7,608 bases of DNA. Origin: Nitrososphaerota archaeon. GTDB taxonomy: Archaea > Thermoproteota > Bathyarchaeia > Bathyarchaeales > Bathycorpusculaceae. The stretch spans positions 1-7,608 of the forward strand of contig JAITCR010000089.1 of the NCBI GenBank assembly GCA_031282985.1. The letters run 5' to 3'. Shown here piece after piece: positions 1 through 5,362 of this stretch. The translations under genes were made by a program, and so were the position numbers. The notes under the pieces are model-generated. The model saw nothing but the letters and a program-made list of their open reading frames with translations, did no database searches and was not told where the DNA came from. Position 1 is the stretch's first letter. The number at the start of each line of letters is the position of its first letter.

Positions 1-3
1 TCT

Positions 4-119
4 TGCGAAACTATCCATTTTTTGAAAAAATTAAACACCTAAATCAGGTTAAACTTTAAGTCCAAACATTCTTTTAACGGGATAACAATTCAAACCTTTA
101 CACAATTCTTAGTTTCGCA
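4..119. repeat. 10-bp perfect inverted repeat enclosing 96 bp
   Basis: TGCGAAACTA at 4-13 is the exact reverse complement of TAGTTTCGCA at 110-119. The right arm abuts the Shine-Dalgarno AGGAGGT (119-125) of the small ORF that follows. Between the arms lie a small ACCT/AGGT hairpin (37-40 with 46-49) and an A/T palindrome around 17-31. If transcribed as one RNA, the long stem would sit directly on the ribosome binding site. As DNA it could be a paired protein-binding site or the end of a mobile element. The function is inferred and no family was recognised. Confidence 0.45.
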
Positions 120-125
120 GGAGGT
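119..125 (+). promoter_or_regulatory. Strong Shine-Dalgarno of the small ORF
   Basis: AGGAGGT matches the anti-Shine-Dalgarno of archaeal 16S rRNA and lies 6 nt before a TTG codon at 132. It is the best ribosome binding site in the window and is the main reason to believe in the short ORF that follows. Confidence 0.6.
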
Positions 126-131
126 CTAACG

Positions 132-284
132 TTGAAGCGTGATAATCCTTTATCGTTGTGTAAAGAGTTTGATGAGCGTAGACAACAAGAAGTATTTACA
201 AGAGCCTGTAACTTAAACATTAAATGTTTATGCTGCCTGAATTATCTTGAAGGCATAAATGCAAGAGAAACCTGGCACAAATAA
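132..284 (+). CDS. Small Cys-rich protein, 50 aa, unknown function
   Basis: An open frame of 50 codons starts at TTG 132, six bases after a perfect AGGAGGT, and stops at TAA 282-284. The product is charged and polar in its first half (residues KEFDERRQQEVF) and has five cysteines, three of them clustered as CLCC around residues 32-35. It ends in ARETWHK. There is no signal peptide or membrane segment. The cysteine cluster could bind metal, but the spacing does not match a zinc finger I can name. I do not recognise the family. It could also be the tail of a decayed gene, because the start is a TTG and the upstream sequence is non-coding. No terminator is obvious before the adhesin control region. 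Confidence 0.45.
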   Translation: MKRDNPLSLCKEFDERRQQEVFTRACNLNIKCLCCLNYLEGINARETWHK

Positions 285-314
285 TATTGTTCCAAAGTCC
301 AATACACCATAAAC

Positions 315-322
315 TATAAAAG
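315..322 (+). promoter_or_regulatory. TATA-like box upstream of the adhesin
   Basis: TATAAAAG is preceded by an A-rich stretch that could serve as BRE. Archaeal transcription starts about 25 bp downstream, so this box would start RNA near 344, exactly at the left edge of the dyad at 345-375. A second TATA-like sequence, ATATATAA at 346-353, would instead start RNA near 375-378. Confidence 0.4.
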
Positions 323-344
323 TTAAGTTGCTATACTGCATCCG

Positions 345-375
345 GATATATAACCTGACAGGTAGGTTATCTATC
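345..375. promoter_or_regulatory. Large dyad in the adhesin control region (operator or leader hairpin)
   Basis: Arms ATAACCT (350-356) and AGGTTAT (364-370) are perfectly complementary. After one mismatch the symmetry continues with GATA (345-348) against TATC (372-375), giving 11 of 12 pairs around a 7-nt centre. A second perfect palindrome, ACCTGACAGGT (353-363), overlaps the centre. The dyad covers a TATA-like sequence and the expected start site. It may be a repressor operator or, if transcribed, a hairpin at the 5' end of the mRNA. Confidence 0.5.
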
Positions 376-449
376 GTATGGTGAAAAATGATAAAATTAA
401 ACATGTGATTAATATGACTGGTACATTATTTAACTTTAAACATTCTAAA

Positions 450-2597
450 ATGAAAAAACTTTTATTTTTAACTCTCACACTCGCTCTGCTATCAATGTTG
501 TTTGTATCTATTCCACAGAGTTTTGCCGCCGACCCTGTTGGCGCTTCCTACGCTGTGGGCGGTAGACGACTTTCTGCAGCTTCAGCGGGTGATACCTCTG
601 ACTGGATTGAAATTGCACAGTACACAAACACTGCTGGCATTTCCTATTCGCTGATTGTGCGTACAAACTATATTAATATCTATACTCAGGCATCTCGTTA
701 TGGTGACCCGGCATGGCAATATGTTGATTATGGTGCATCATCTGCGTATGGTAGCTCTTTTGTTCGTGATAAAATTAATGCTTGGTTTAATGGTGTTGCA
801 TCTGGTGCAGCTGATAATTTGCCTGCAAATGCTAGATTGCGTGGCTATACGATGCAGAATAATGCCGTTAATGTTCTTGGTACCGCTAGTAATGTGGTGT
901 CGTTGACTAACGGTTTTAGTCAGCCGACTTATTATCAAGTCGGTGTAGGTAATGATGTTGCGTTTGCGTTAAGTTACAGTGAATCCGCGGCATTTCTGTC
1001 TAAAACACATGATGTGCGTGGGTTAAATCCGCAGATGCAGCCCAGTAGTGCTCTTGCAGTTGCAAACTATGGTAAAATTACTATACCTGCGACTTCTGTG
1101 TATGGTATGTGGTTGCGTTCTCCGGGTGATGTCAGCATTACGGCGGGTGTTTTGGATCATACCGGTAGGGCTTTTCAGTATCATACTTCTCCTAGCTACG
1201 GCGAATACGGCTTAGTTTACCCAGCACTATGGGTGAATTCGAGCATCTTTGATGTCGGATATACCGTACACTACTACTTGGAAGGGACAACGACAAAACT
1301 TGCTAACGATAAAATTGTGACTGGTCAGGCAATAGGTTCTTCTGTGACTGAGCATGCCATAGATGTGGCTGGTTATACTGCAATTGCGCCGACAAGTGTT
1401 TCAAAGACTTTGTCTGCATCTGGTAATGAGTTTGTGTTCTACTACAGTGTTCGGAGTGATTTGAGTTATGTGGTGAACTATCTTGAGCAGGGTACTAACA
1501 GGGTGTTGGCTCAGCAGAAGGTAGTTGGTGGTCAGGTTTTTGGGGCGCAAGTTACTGAGGCTGCTGTTGATATTGCTGGTTACAACAAAGTAGCGCCTAC
1601 GAGTGTGACTATCACTGTTGGTATGTCTGGTAATGTGATCACTTTCTACTACACAACTGCAAATGATGTCATGATTGGGTCTATACGTAAAACTGTTGCT
1701 GGCATTGCTTTTGATGAATGGGCCACCGGTTATGGTGGTGGTGTTGCTGAGCTTGTTTCAGGCATAAACTTCAAACTCTACATGGTCAACGCTGATGGCA
1801 CTATCAACTATGCTGACATTGTTGCAAATGGTGTACTCACAGCTAATGGGATTATAGACTTTAACACACCATTACTCTCAGCAGGCAGATATGCAATCAT
1901 TGAAACGCTCACAGGAAAAGCCGCAGAAGTTTTTGCAGCTACTACCCCCCTCTATATTTACATCTCTGAAAACGGTGATGTCATTGAAGACTTTGATTAT
2001 AGTAGTGACTACTTTGTAAGTTGGAACTGGTTTAACGCTGAGGGTCGAGTTGGTCTAACTGGTGTACCCGTTGGTTACTATTACATGATTGAGGTTTGGA
2101 ACATTAAAACAAGGACAACATTTGGTGCTGATTATAAAGCCTATGCCTCATTTTGCGCTGGTGGCACATCACGGACTTTTGCTGAGACAGAGAGCTATGT
2201 AGTGGGTCAGCTAAATCAAGAAACATACGACAAAATCCTTGCAGCACTCAACTATATCTACAATAAATACGGTAGTGTGGATGCATGGCAGGGAAACACT
2301 GGACCTATTACAGTAGAGCAATCAACTAAAGTTCTTTCCCAGATGGTTGTATGGACACTGTTACACGACGATGTTGCTCTCCAAGGTATGCGTGTTGCTG
2401 AAGCTGGATATGATGCAGATGAATTTGCTCGTGCTCTACAAGATGTGATAGATAACTCTGTCGGTTCATCGGGTGCGGTGAAATCCCTTGTTTACTTGGT
2501 TGGTTCCAACTTCCCAAGTGACATAGTATCACACCAGCCCCAGATTGTTCCCCTGTTTGGTGACCCAGTGTTCAACAATGTCTTAAACAACTGCTAA
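450..2597 (+). CDS. Secreted thioester-domain adhesin with DUF6273-like, MucBP and SpaA-like domains
   Basis: This is a secreted surface protein, 715 aa from ATG 450. That start gives a classic Sec signal peptide: MKK, a hydrophobic core, and a cleavage site near residues 26-27 (SFAA). The frame is open back to ATG 378, which would add 24 polar residues, and neither start has a good Shine-Dalgarno. Domains in order: a DUF6273-like region at about 35-265, ending with WLRSPG (221-226) and YPALWVN (257-263); two MucBP-like repeats at about 270-335 and 339-405; a SpaA/Cna-B-like fold at about 410-520; and a thioester domain to the end. The thioester pair is read as Cys569 in SFCAGG and Gln631 in LSQMVVW. 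In the known family these residues form a bond that reacts covalently with host or surface ligands. Unusually, the thioester domain is C-terminal, and there is no LPXTG or C-terminal membrane helix. The chain ends in Cys. Function is inferred from family motifs. Confidence 0.88.
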   Translation: MKKLLFLTLTLALLSMLFVSIPQSFAADPVGASYAVGGRRLSAASAGDTSDWIEIAQYTNTAGISYSLIVRTNYINIYTQASRYGDPAWQYVDYGASSAYGSSFVRDKINAWFNGVASGAADNLPANARLRGYTMQNNAVNVLGTASNVVSLTNGFSQPTYYQVGVGNDVAFALSYSESAAFLSKTHDVRGLNPQMQPSSALAVANYGKITIPATSVYGMWLRSPGDVSITAGVLDHTGRAFQYHTSPSYGEYGLVYPALWVNSSIFDVGYTVHYYLEGTTTKLANDKIVTGQAIGSSVTEHAIDVAGYTAIAPTSVSKTLSASGNEFVFYYSVRSDLSYVVNYLEQGTNRVLAQQKVVGGQVFGAQVTEAAVDIAGYNKVAPTSVTITVGMSGNVITFYYTTANDVMIGSIRKTVAGIAFDEWATGYGGGVAELVSGINFKLYMVNADGTINYADIVANGVLTANGIIDFNTPLLSAGRYAIIETLTGKAAEVFAATTPLYIYISENGDVIEDFDYSSDYFVSWNWFNAEGRVGLTGVPVGYYYMIEVWNIKTRTTFGADYKAYASFCAGGTSRTFAETESYVVGQLNQETYDKILAALNYIYNKYGSVDAWQGNTGPITVEQSTKVLSQMVVWTLLHDDVALQGMRVAEAGYDADEFARALQDVIDNSVGSSGAVKSLVYLVGSNFPSDIVSHQPQIVPLFGDPVFNNVLNNC
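1257..1661 (+). repeat. Two tandem MucBP-like repeats within the adhesin
   Basis: Two units of 69 residues share the pattern Y-x-V-x-Y near the start, then GQ, VTE, GY, APTSV and an FYY end. The second unit starts near 1464. The repeats are clear in protein and weaker in DNA, so the duplication is not recent. MucBP-type modules usually act as stalks or ligand-binding repeats in mucus- and host-binding proteins. Confidence 0.75.
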
Positions 2598-2958
2598 ACA
2601 CAAAAGATCAAACAACCCCTCTCTTCCTTTTTTATCAATTATTGTTCAAAATTCCCTGTATAACAGTTTAAGAATCTGTCCTCAATAATAATTGCTGAAT
2701 AACGTGATTGTTTATGTTGTAATGGCCTAATTCTTTACTATTCACGGTTATTTTGTAATATTTTTTTCTTTTTATATTGTTTATTTACAAAAGATGTTTT
2801 GTTTGTTCTGTTTAACATTACTTGTGGTGATACACATAATTTAGTATCATTAACATTGCATAAAACACAATTAAAATGAAATATAACGTTATTTTCTCGT
2901 TTCATCAAATAAATTTTTTTAAAAATATTGAGAACAGGTTCTTAGCTTAAAGGATAAT
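2598..2958. other. AT-rich gap with no gene recognised
   Basis: About 360 bp of very AT-rich DNA lies between the adhesin and the insertion element. No coding frame is convincing on either strand. Two small dyads are visible: TGATAC at 2828-2833 with GTATCA at 2844-2849, and the near-continuous palindrome AGAAC-AG-GTTCT at 2931-2942, which ends 16 bp before the IS. Their role is unknown. Confidence 0.5.
2618..2634 (+). terminator. Oligo-T terminator after the adhesin
   Basis: A pyrimidine stretch ending in six T lies about 30 bp after the stop codon. Archaeal RNA polymerase stops at oligo-T runs without needing a hairpin, and no strong stem is seen here. Confidence 0.35.
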
Positions 2959-2978
2959 GGTCATGTATCGAAATAGTT
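2959..2978 (+). repeat. Left terminal inverted repeat of the IS1 element
   Basis: GGTCATGTATCGAAATAGTT pairs with the right end at 17 of 20 positions. Beyond base 20 the match fades. Confidence 0.8.
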
Positions 2979-3001
2979 TATTAACTTGGTTTGTGTATTT
3001 G

Positions 3002-3019
3002 ATCGCCTGTGGAGGCGAT
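3002..3019. promoter_or_regulatory. Hairpin over the insA start
   Basis: ATCGCC (3002-3007) and GGCGAT (3014-3019) form a perfect 6-bp stem with a TGTGGA loop. The loop and right arm hold the GTG start codon (3009) and a GGAGG. A stem here would hide the initiation region, as several insertion sequences do to block translation of readthrough RNA. That role is inferred. Confidence 0.4.
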
Positions 3020-3302
3020 TGGTGTAGTCAAGATAGAGGTCAAATGCATACATTGTGATGGTAAAGACGTTGTAAAGATGGGTAAACAAGCAAACGGGAC
3101 GCCCCGTTGTAAGTGCAATTCATGCGGCAAAACTTTTCAAACAAAATACACAAGCAACGGTGCTAAACCACAAACTAAACAAATGATATTAAAACTATCC
3201 ACAAACGGCAGCGGCATTCGTGACATTTCACGCGTTTTAAACATTAGTCAAAATACAGTTTTATCAACTTTAAAAAAATCAAAAAACATCTCACAAACAT
3301 AA
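3009..3302 (+). CDS. insA: IS1-family InsA, N-terminal DNA-binding protein
   Basis: This 97-aa protein has the IS1 InsA layout. Zinc-finger cysteines are CIHC at 13-16 and CNSC at 36-39. A helix-turn-helix follows at about residues 66-90, with motif GIRDISRVLNISQNTVLSTL. In IS1, InsA alone binds the element ends and represses, while a -1 frameshift fusion InsAB' is the active transposase. GTG 3009 is the first usable codon but has no Shine-Dalgarno upstream, so the start is uncertain. Near the 3' end, T TTA AAA at 3269-3275 and A AAA AAA at 3272-3278 are both in the right phase for the -1 shift into insB. The reading frame is intact. Confidence 0.85.
   Translation: MEAIGVVKIEVKCIHCDGKDVVKMGKQANGTPRCKCNSCGKTFQTKYTSNGAKPQTKQMILKLSTNGSGIRDISRVLNISQNTVLSTLKKSKNISQT
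3269..3278 (+). promoter_or_regulatory. -1 ribosomal frameshift site of the IS1 element
   Basis: Overlapping heptamers T TTA AAA and A AAA AAA are read in the insA frame. A slip of -1 here enters the insB frame, which then runs open through the first catalytic Asp (MDEMW). This matches the A-rich slip site of classical IS1. Confidence 0.7.
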
Positions 3303-3743
3303 ATCCAAAGTATTTAGGCCTAAAACAAACGCTAAAAATTAGGCTTCAGATGGATGAAATGTGGCGCAGACTTTATTGTAAAGAAACCCCTTGTTGGTTG
3401 TGGCATACTATAAATCATGAAATGGTGATGTGGTTGTATATGTGTTGGGTTCTTGTGAACGTGAAACATTGGGGGAATTTTTGGGTTTGTTGGGTTTATT
3501 GATGTGGAAATAATGACGGTTTATTCTGATGTTAATTATGCTTATCCTGAGGTTATGTCGAGAAATGTTTTACAGACTGGAAAGAGAAATGCGCAGAGAA
3601 TTGAGCGTAAGCATTTGATTTTTCGTATAAGGTTAAAACGTTTGGCCCGTAAAACTATTTGTTATTCCAAATCATTAAAGATACATAAACTCATGTTTGG
3701 TTTGCTCATAAATGTGTTGGAATTTAACTGTCAACCATTTTGA
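3278..3743 (+). pseudogene. insB: IS1-family InsB transposase, frameshifted
   Basis: The catalytic part of the IS1 transposase survives in three frames. The first stretch, entered by the -1 slip from insA, holds MDEMW with the first Asp (nt 3353), then WLWHTINHE, and is lost to a stop at 3500. The second frame resumes from about 3427 as VVVYVLGSCERETLGEF and stops at 3511. The third carries YSD (Asp at nt 3528), the typical TGKRNAQRIERKHL with the Glu, and LARKTICYSKS, to the stop at 3741-3743. All three residues of the DDE triad are present, but two -1-type disruptions prevent one polypeptide. The tryptophan-rich first segment past INHE is out-of-frame noise. Confidence 0.8.
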
Positions 3744-3752
3744 TGCATGACC
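3733..3752 (-). repeat. Right terminal inverted repeat of the IS1 element
   Basis: Read on the minus strand it begins GGTCATGCATCAAAATGGTT. It overlaps the end of insB. Confidence 0.8.
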
Positions 3753-3803
3753 AAAGTTAACCTGGGGAAGTATCACCCATGAAGTTAACAGAATTTTTTT
3801 TAG

Positions 3804-3814
3804 GAAAGTTTAAG
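3804..3814 (+). promoter_or_regulatory. Possible BRE/TATA of the eS30 gene
   Basis: GAAA followed by GTTTAAG lies about 40 bp before the eS30 ATG. It would start RNA near 3836-3840, just ahead of the AGGTG ribosome binding site. The match is weak. It matters because the IS end at 3752 leaves only 100 bp of upstream DNA. Confidence 0.3.
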
Positions 3815-3851
3815 AGTGACCTTTTTGATGTAATTGCAAAAGGTGTAATAT

Positions 3852-4013
3852 ATGCCGACTCACGGTTCGTTATCTAAAGCAGGAAAAGTTCGTTCTCAAA
3901 CGCCAAAAATTGTGGCTCAAGAACGTGTAGCGCCAAGTCCAAAAACGAGAAGCAGACGCAATTATGAAAAGCGTGTGATTCTACAGCGCAAGCCTGGCCA
4001 AAACTGGATGTAA
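3852..4013 (+). CDS. rps30e: Small-subunit ribosomal protein eS30 (S30e)
   Basis: This 53-aa basic protein begins MPTHGSLSKAGKVRSQTPKI, the conserved head of archaeal and eukaryotic S30e. It continues with a basic stretch (KTRSRRNYEKRV) and ends GQNWM. In eukaryotic and archaeal ribosomes eS30 sits on the small subunit near the decoding centre. ATG 3852 follows AGGTG (3841-3845) at a normal distance, which fixes the start. The gene is complete despite an IS1-family element ending 100 bp upstream. It is the best evidence that the DNA is archaeal. Confidence 0.93.
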   Translation: MPTHGSLSKAGKVRSQTPKIVAQERVAPSPKTRSRRNYEKRVILQRKPGQNWM

Positions 4014-4017
4014 ACAT

Positions 4018-4088
4018 CCAAGGTTAGAAATCTTGGTTGTAGTAGTGCCCTTTAGGTGTGTCACTGGGCTCTTTTGTGTTTTTGTTTG
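4018..4088 (+). terminator. Structured T-rich terminator after eS30
   Basis: CCAAG (4018-4022) and CTTGG (4032-4036) form a small stem. GCCC (4047-4050) can pair with GGGC (4066-4069), followed by a T-rich run at 4072-4088. AGTG (4044-4047) can also pair with CACT (4062-4065), so the two pairings interlock like an H-type pseudoknot. Confidence 0.4.
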
Positions 4089-4114
4089 AGGTTTGTGATT
4101 AAGGGAAAGCGAGC

Positions 4115-4122
4115 GTTTATAA
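4115..4122 (+). promoter_or_regulatory. TATA box of the metallophosphoesterase gene
   Basis: GTTTATAA lies about 35 bp before ATG 4154. It would start RNA near 4145, giving a nearly leaderless transcript and explaining why no Shine-Dalgarno is present. Confidence 0.45.
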
Positions 4123-4153
4123 TCTGTCAAAAACAATCAAATTTATTTTGGTA

Positions 4154-4930
4154 ATGTTTTTAGTAATTATTTCTGTTCATATTATTCATGCAGTTACTTT
4201 AGATAAGATTGTTGAGTATAAAGAAGTGACTTTTTATTCTTCGGATGTTCCAAAAGAAATGAACGGTTATAGAATTGCGTTCATAACTGATGTTCATTCC
4301 ATGCCGATAAAGCGTTTAGCAGAAATCACTGATAACTTAAACAAGAAATCAGTAGACTTGTTAGTCCTTGGTGGCGATTACCCGTCTTCCAAGGAGAATC
4401 TGCGGAAATCAATGGAAACTATGTCACGTATTATTTCTACTGATGGAATATTTGGTGTCGAAGGTAATCACGATAACTACACAGATGTACTTACAGTAAT
4501 GAATGAATATGGCATTAATATGCTGTCAAACAGCGGTCTTTACATACAAGACAACTTTTACTTAGCTGGTGTTGAAGAACTTCGGAATCACAATGCGAGT
4601 ATAGCGGTTGTGACACAGGGCGCTTTACCGGAGGATTTTGTGCTTTTGATTGCCCACAATCCCGACATTAGTATGCAACAAGAGACAGGTGGTGTTGACT
4701 TATTTTTATGTGGACATACACACGGTGGGCAAATAACGTTCTTTGGCATATTTGGTCCAGCATTAATTCCAAATTTTGTTACCGATTACAATCAACGGTT
4801 TATGTCTGGCTGGTCTGAATCACGTGATGGCACACCGGTTTATGTCAGTAATGGTGTAGGAACATCTTTCTATATGCCAAGAGTATTCGCTCGTCCGCAA
4901 GTGATATTGATAACATTGCTTAATGAATAG
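4154..4930 (+). CDS. Membrane-anchored metallophosphoesterase, YkuE/YaeI-like
   Basis: This calcineurin-like metallophosphoesterase has 258 aa from ATG 4154. A hydrophobic segment at residues 1-16 should anchor it in the membrane. All metal-site motifs are present in order: DVH 46-48, GGD 73-75, GNHD 104-107, His168 in AHNPD, and GHTHGGQ 187-193. The GHTHGGQ form and membrane anchor fit the YkuE/YaeI branch, whose bacterial members hydrolyse phospholipid or pyrophosphate substrates. The archaeal substrate is unknown. TTG 4148 is an alternative start. The frame stays open back to 4103 with Lys just before the hydrophobic segment, so a longer N-terminus is possible but lacks an ATG. A TATA box at 4115-4122 supports the start near 4148-4154. 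The domain looks complete and functional. It is apparently not co-transcribed with its neighbours. Confidence 0.88.
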   Translation: MFLVIISVHIIHAVTLDKIVEYKEVTFYSSDVPKEMNGYRIAFITDVHSMPIKRLAEITDNLNKKSVDLLVLGGDYPSSKENLRKSMETMSRIISTDGIFGVEGNHDNYTDVLTVMNEYGINMLSNSGLYIQDNFYLAGVEELRNHNASIAVVTQGALPEDFVLLIAHNPDISMQQETGGVDLFLCGHTHGGQITFFGIFGPALIPNFVTDYNQRFMSGWSESRDGTPVYVSNGVGTSFYMPRVFARPQVILITLLNE

Positions 4931-4959
4931 TAGATCTTAATACTATTAGAGTTTTGTTG

Positions 4960-5257
4960 GTAAATCGGAGGTTTTATTAGAATTTGTCCTAGGGGTGGTT
5001 CTTTTGCTTGGTTTAACAAGTTTGTTGTGTTGTGTTTTGGGTTTGTGAAGAAGCGGTTTAGGTTACTGGGGTTTTTTGTTTATGATGAGTTCGTTTAGGC
5101 TGGTTATGTTGTGTTCTTTTTTGCCTGTGCTTATTATGGCTAGTTCGGTTCTGCAGAGGTTGTTGTATTGGGGTTTGGTTAGGTGTTTTTTGAAGTGTGA
5201 AAGTGTGTTTTTTAGTCTGCGTGGTATGCCGGATAAAAATCTAAACATATGCTTCAA
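4960..5257 (-). pseudogene. Transposase N-terminal fragment, frameshifted (DDE family, IS701/IS4-like)
   Basis: On the minus strand, 64 codons from ATG 5257 read like the start of a DDE transposase: FLSGIPRRLKNTLSHFKKHL, then LTKPQYNNLCRTELAIISTG and TSLNELIINKKPQ. The frame stops at 5063. Shifting at the preceding A/C runs (about 5066-5080) restores the expected sequence, SNLNRFFTNPKHNTTNLLNQAKE, and this fades after about 4960. The order KPQ-N, inactive linker, SLNRFLT-like motif is typical of transposases that continue into a DDE core, and here that core is missing. The family is judged from memory of such sequences. It is unrelated to the IS1 element and abuts the phosphoesterase gene. 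The plus-strand ORF opposite it is a shadow. Confidence 0.65.
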
Positions 5258-5316
5258 TAGGTTTTATGAGCAAAATAAGCTTTGACACAAAACACCATGG
5301 AAACGCAAACTATCAG

Positions 5317-5325
5317 TTAATATAA
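5317..5325 (+). promoter_or_regulatory. TATA-like box of the STAND locus
   Basis: TTAATATAA would start RNA near 5347, just ahead of the GGAG at 5349-5352 that serves ATG 5363. A second AT box, AATATATT at 5337-5344, is too close to the start unless the mRNA is leaderless. Confidence 0.4.
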
Positions 5326-5362
5326 TGCCGTAAATAAATATATTCACCGGAGCAACAGTTGG

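Larger units (their letters stand above)
2959..3752 (+). mobile_element. IS1-family insertion sequence, decayed
   Basis: The element is 794 bp, close to the 768 bp of classical IS1. The ends are inverted repeats: GGTCATG opens both, and 17 of the first 20 bases agree (2959-2978 against the complement of 3733-3752). Inside are insA and a broken insB in the usual order, with the insB stop lying in the right repeat, as is common in the family. Flanks AAGGATAAT (2950-2958) and AAAGTTAAC (3753-3761) agree at only 6 of 9 positions, so a target duplication is doubtful or old. The element cannot supply its own transposase in this state. Confidence 0.85.

Noticed and set aside
378..449. ATG 378 as the adhesin start
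   Set aside because: It adds 24 polar residues ahead of a textbook signal peptide that begins at ATG 450, and has no well-placed Shine-Dalgarno. It stays possible if the mRNA is leaderless from the TATA at 346-353.
2326..2532. Minus-strand ORF of 68 codons inside the adhesin
   Set aside because: It is opposite the thioester Gln motif and conserved C-terminal sequence, so it is a shadow.
2950..3761. Target-site duplication around the IS1 element
   Set aside because: The 9-bp flanks match at only 6 positions, which is little better than expected in such AT-rich DNA.
3779..3877. Mini-ORF of 32 codons (MKLTEFFLGKFKSD...) overlapping the eS30 start
   Set aside because: No Shine-Dalgarno, it covers the proposed eS30 promoter, and it runs out of frame into the conserved eS30 codons. 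A leader peptide cannot be excluded but nothing supports it.
5076..5285. Plus-strand ORF of 69 codons with hydrophobic product
   Set aside because: It lies opposite the transposase fragment, whose sequence makes sense on the minus strand in two frames. There is no ribosome site or family resemblance.
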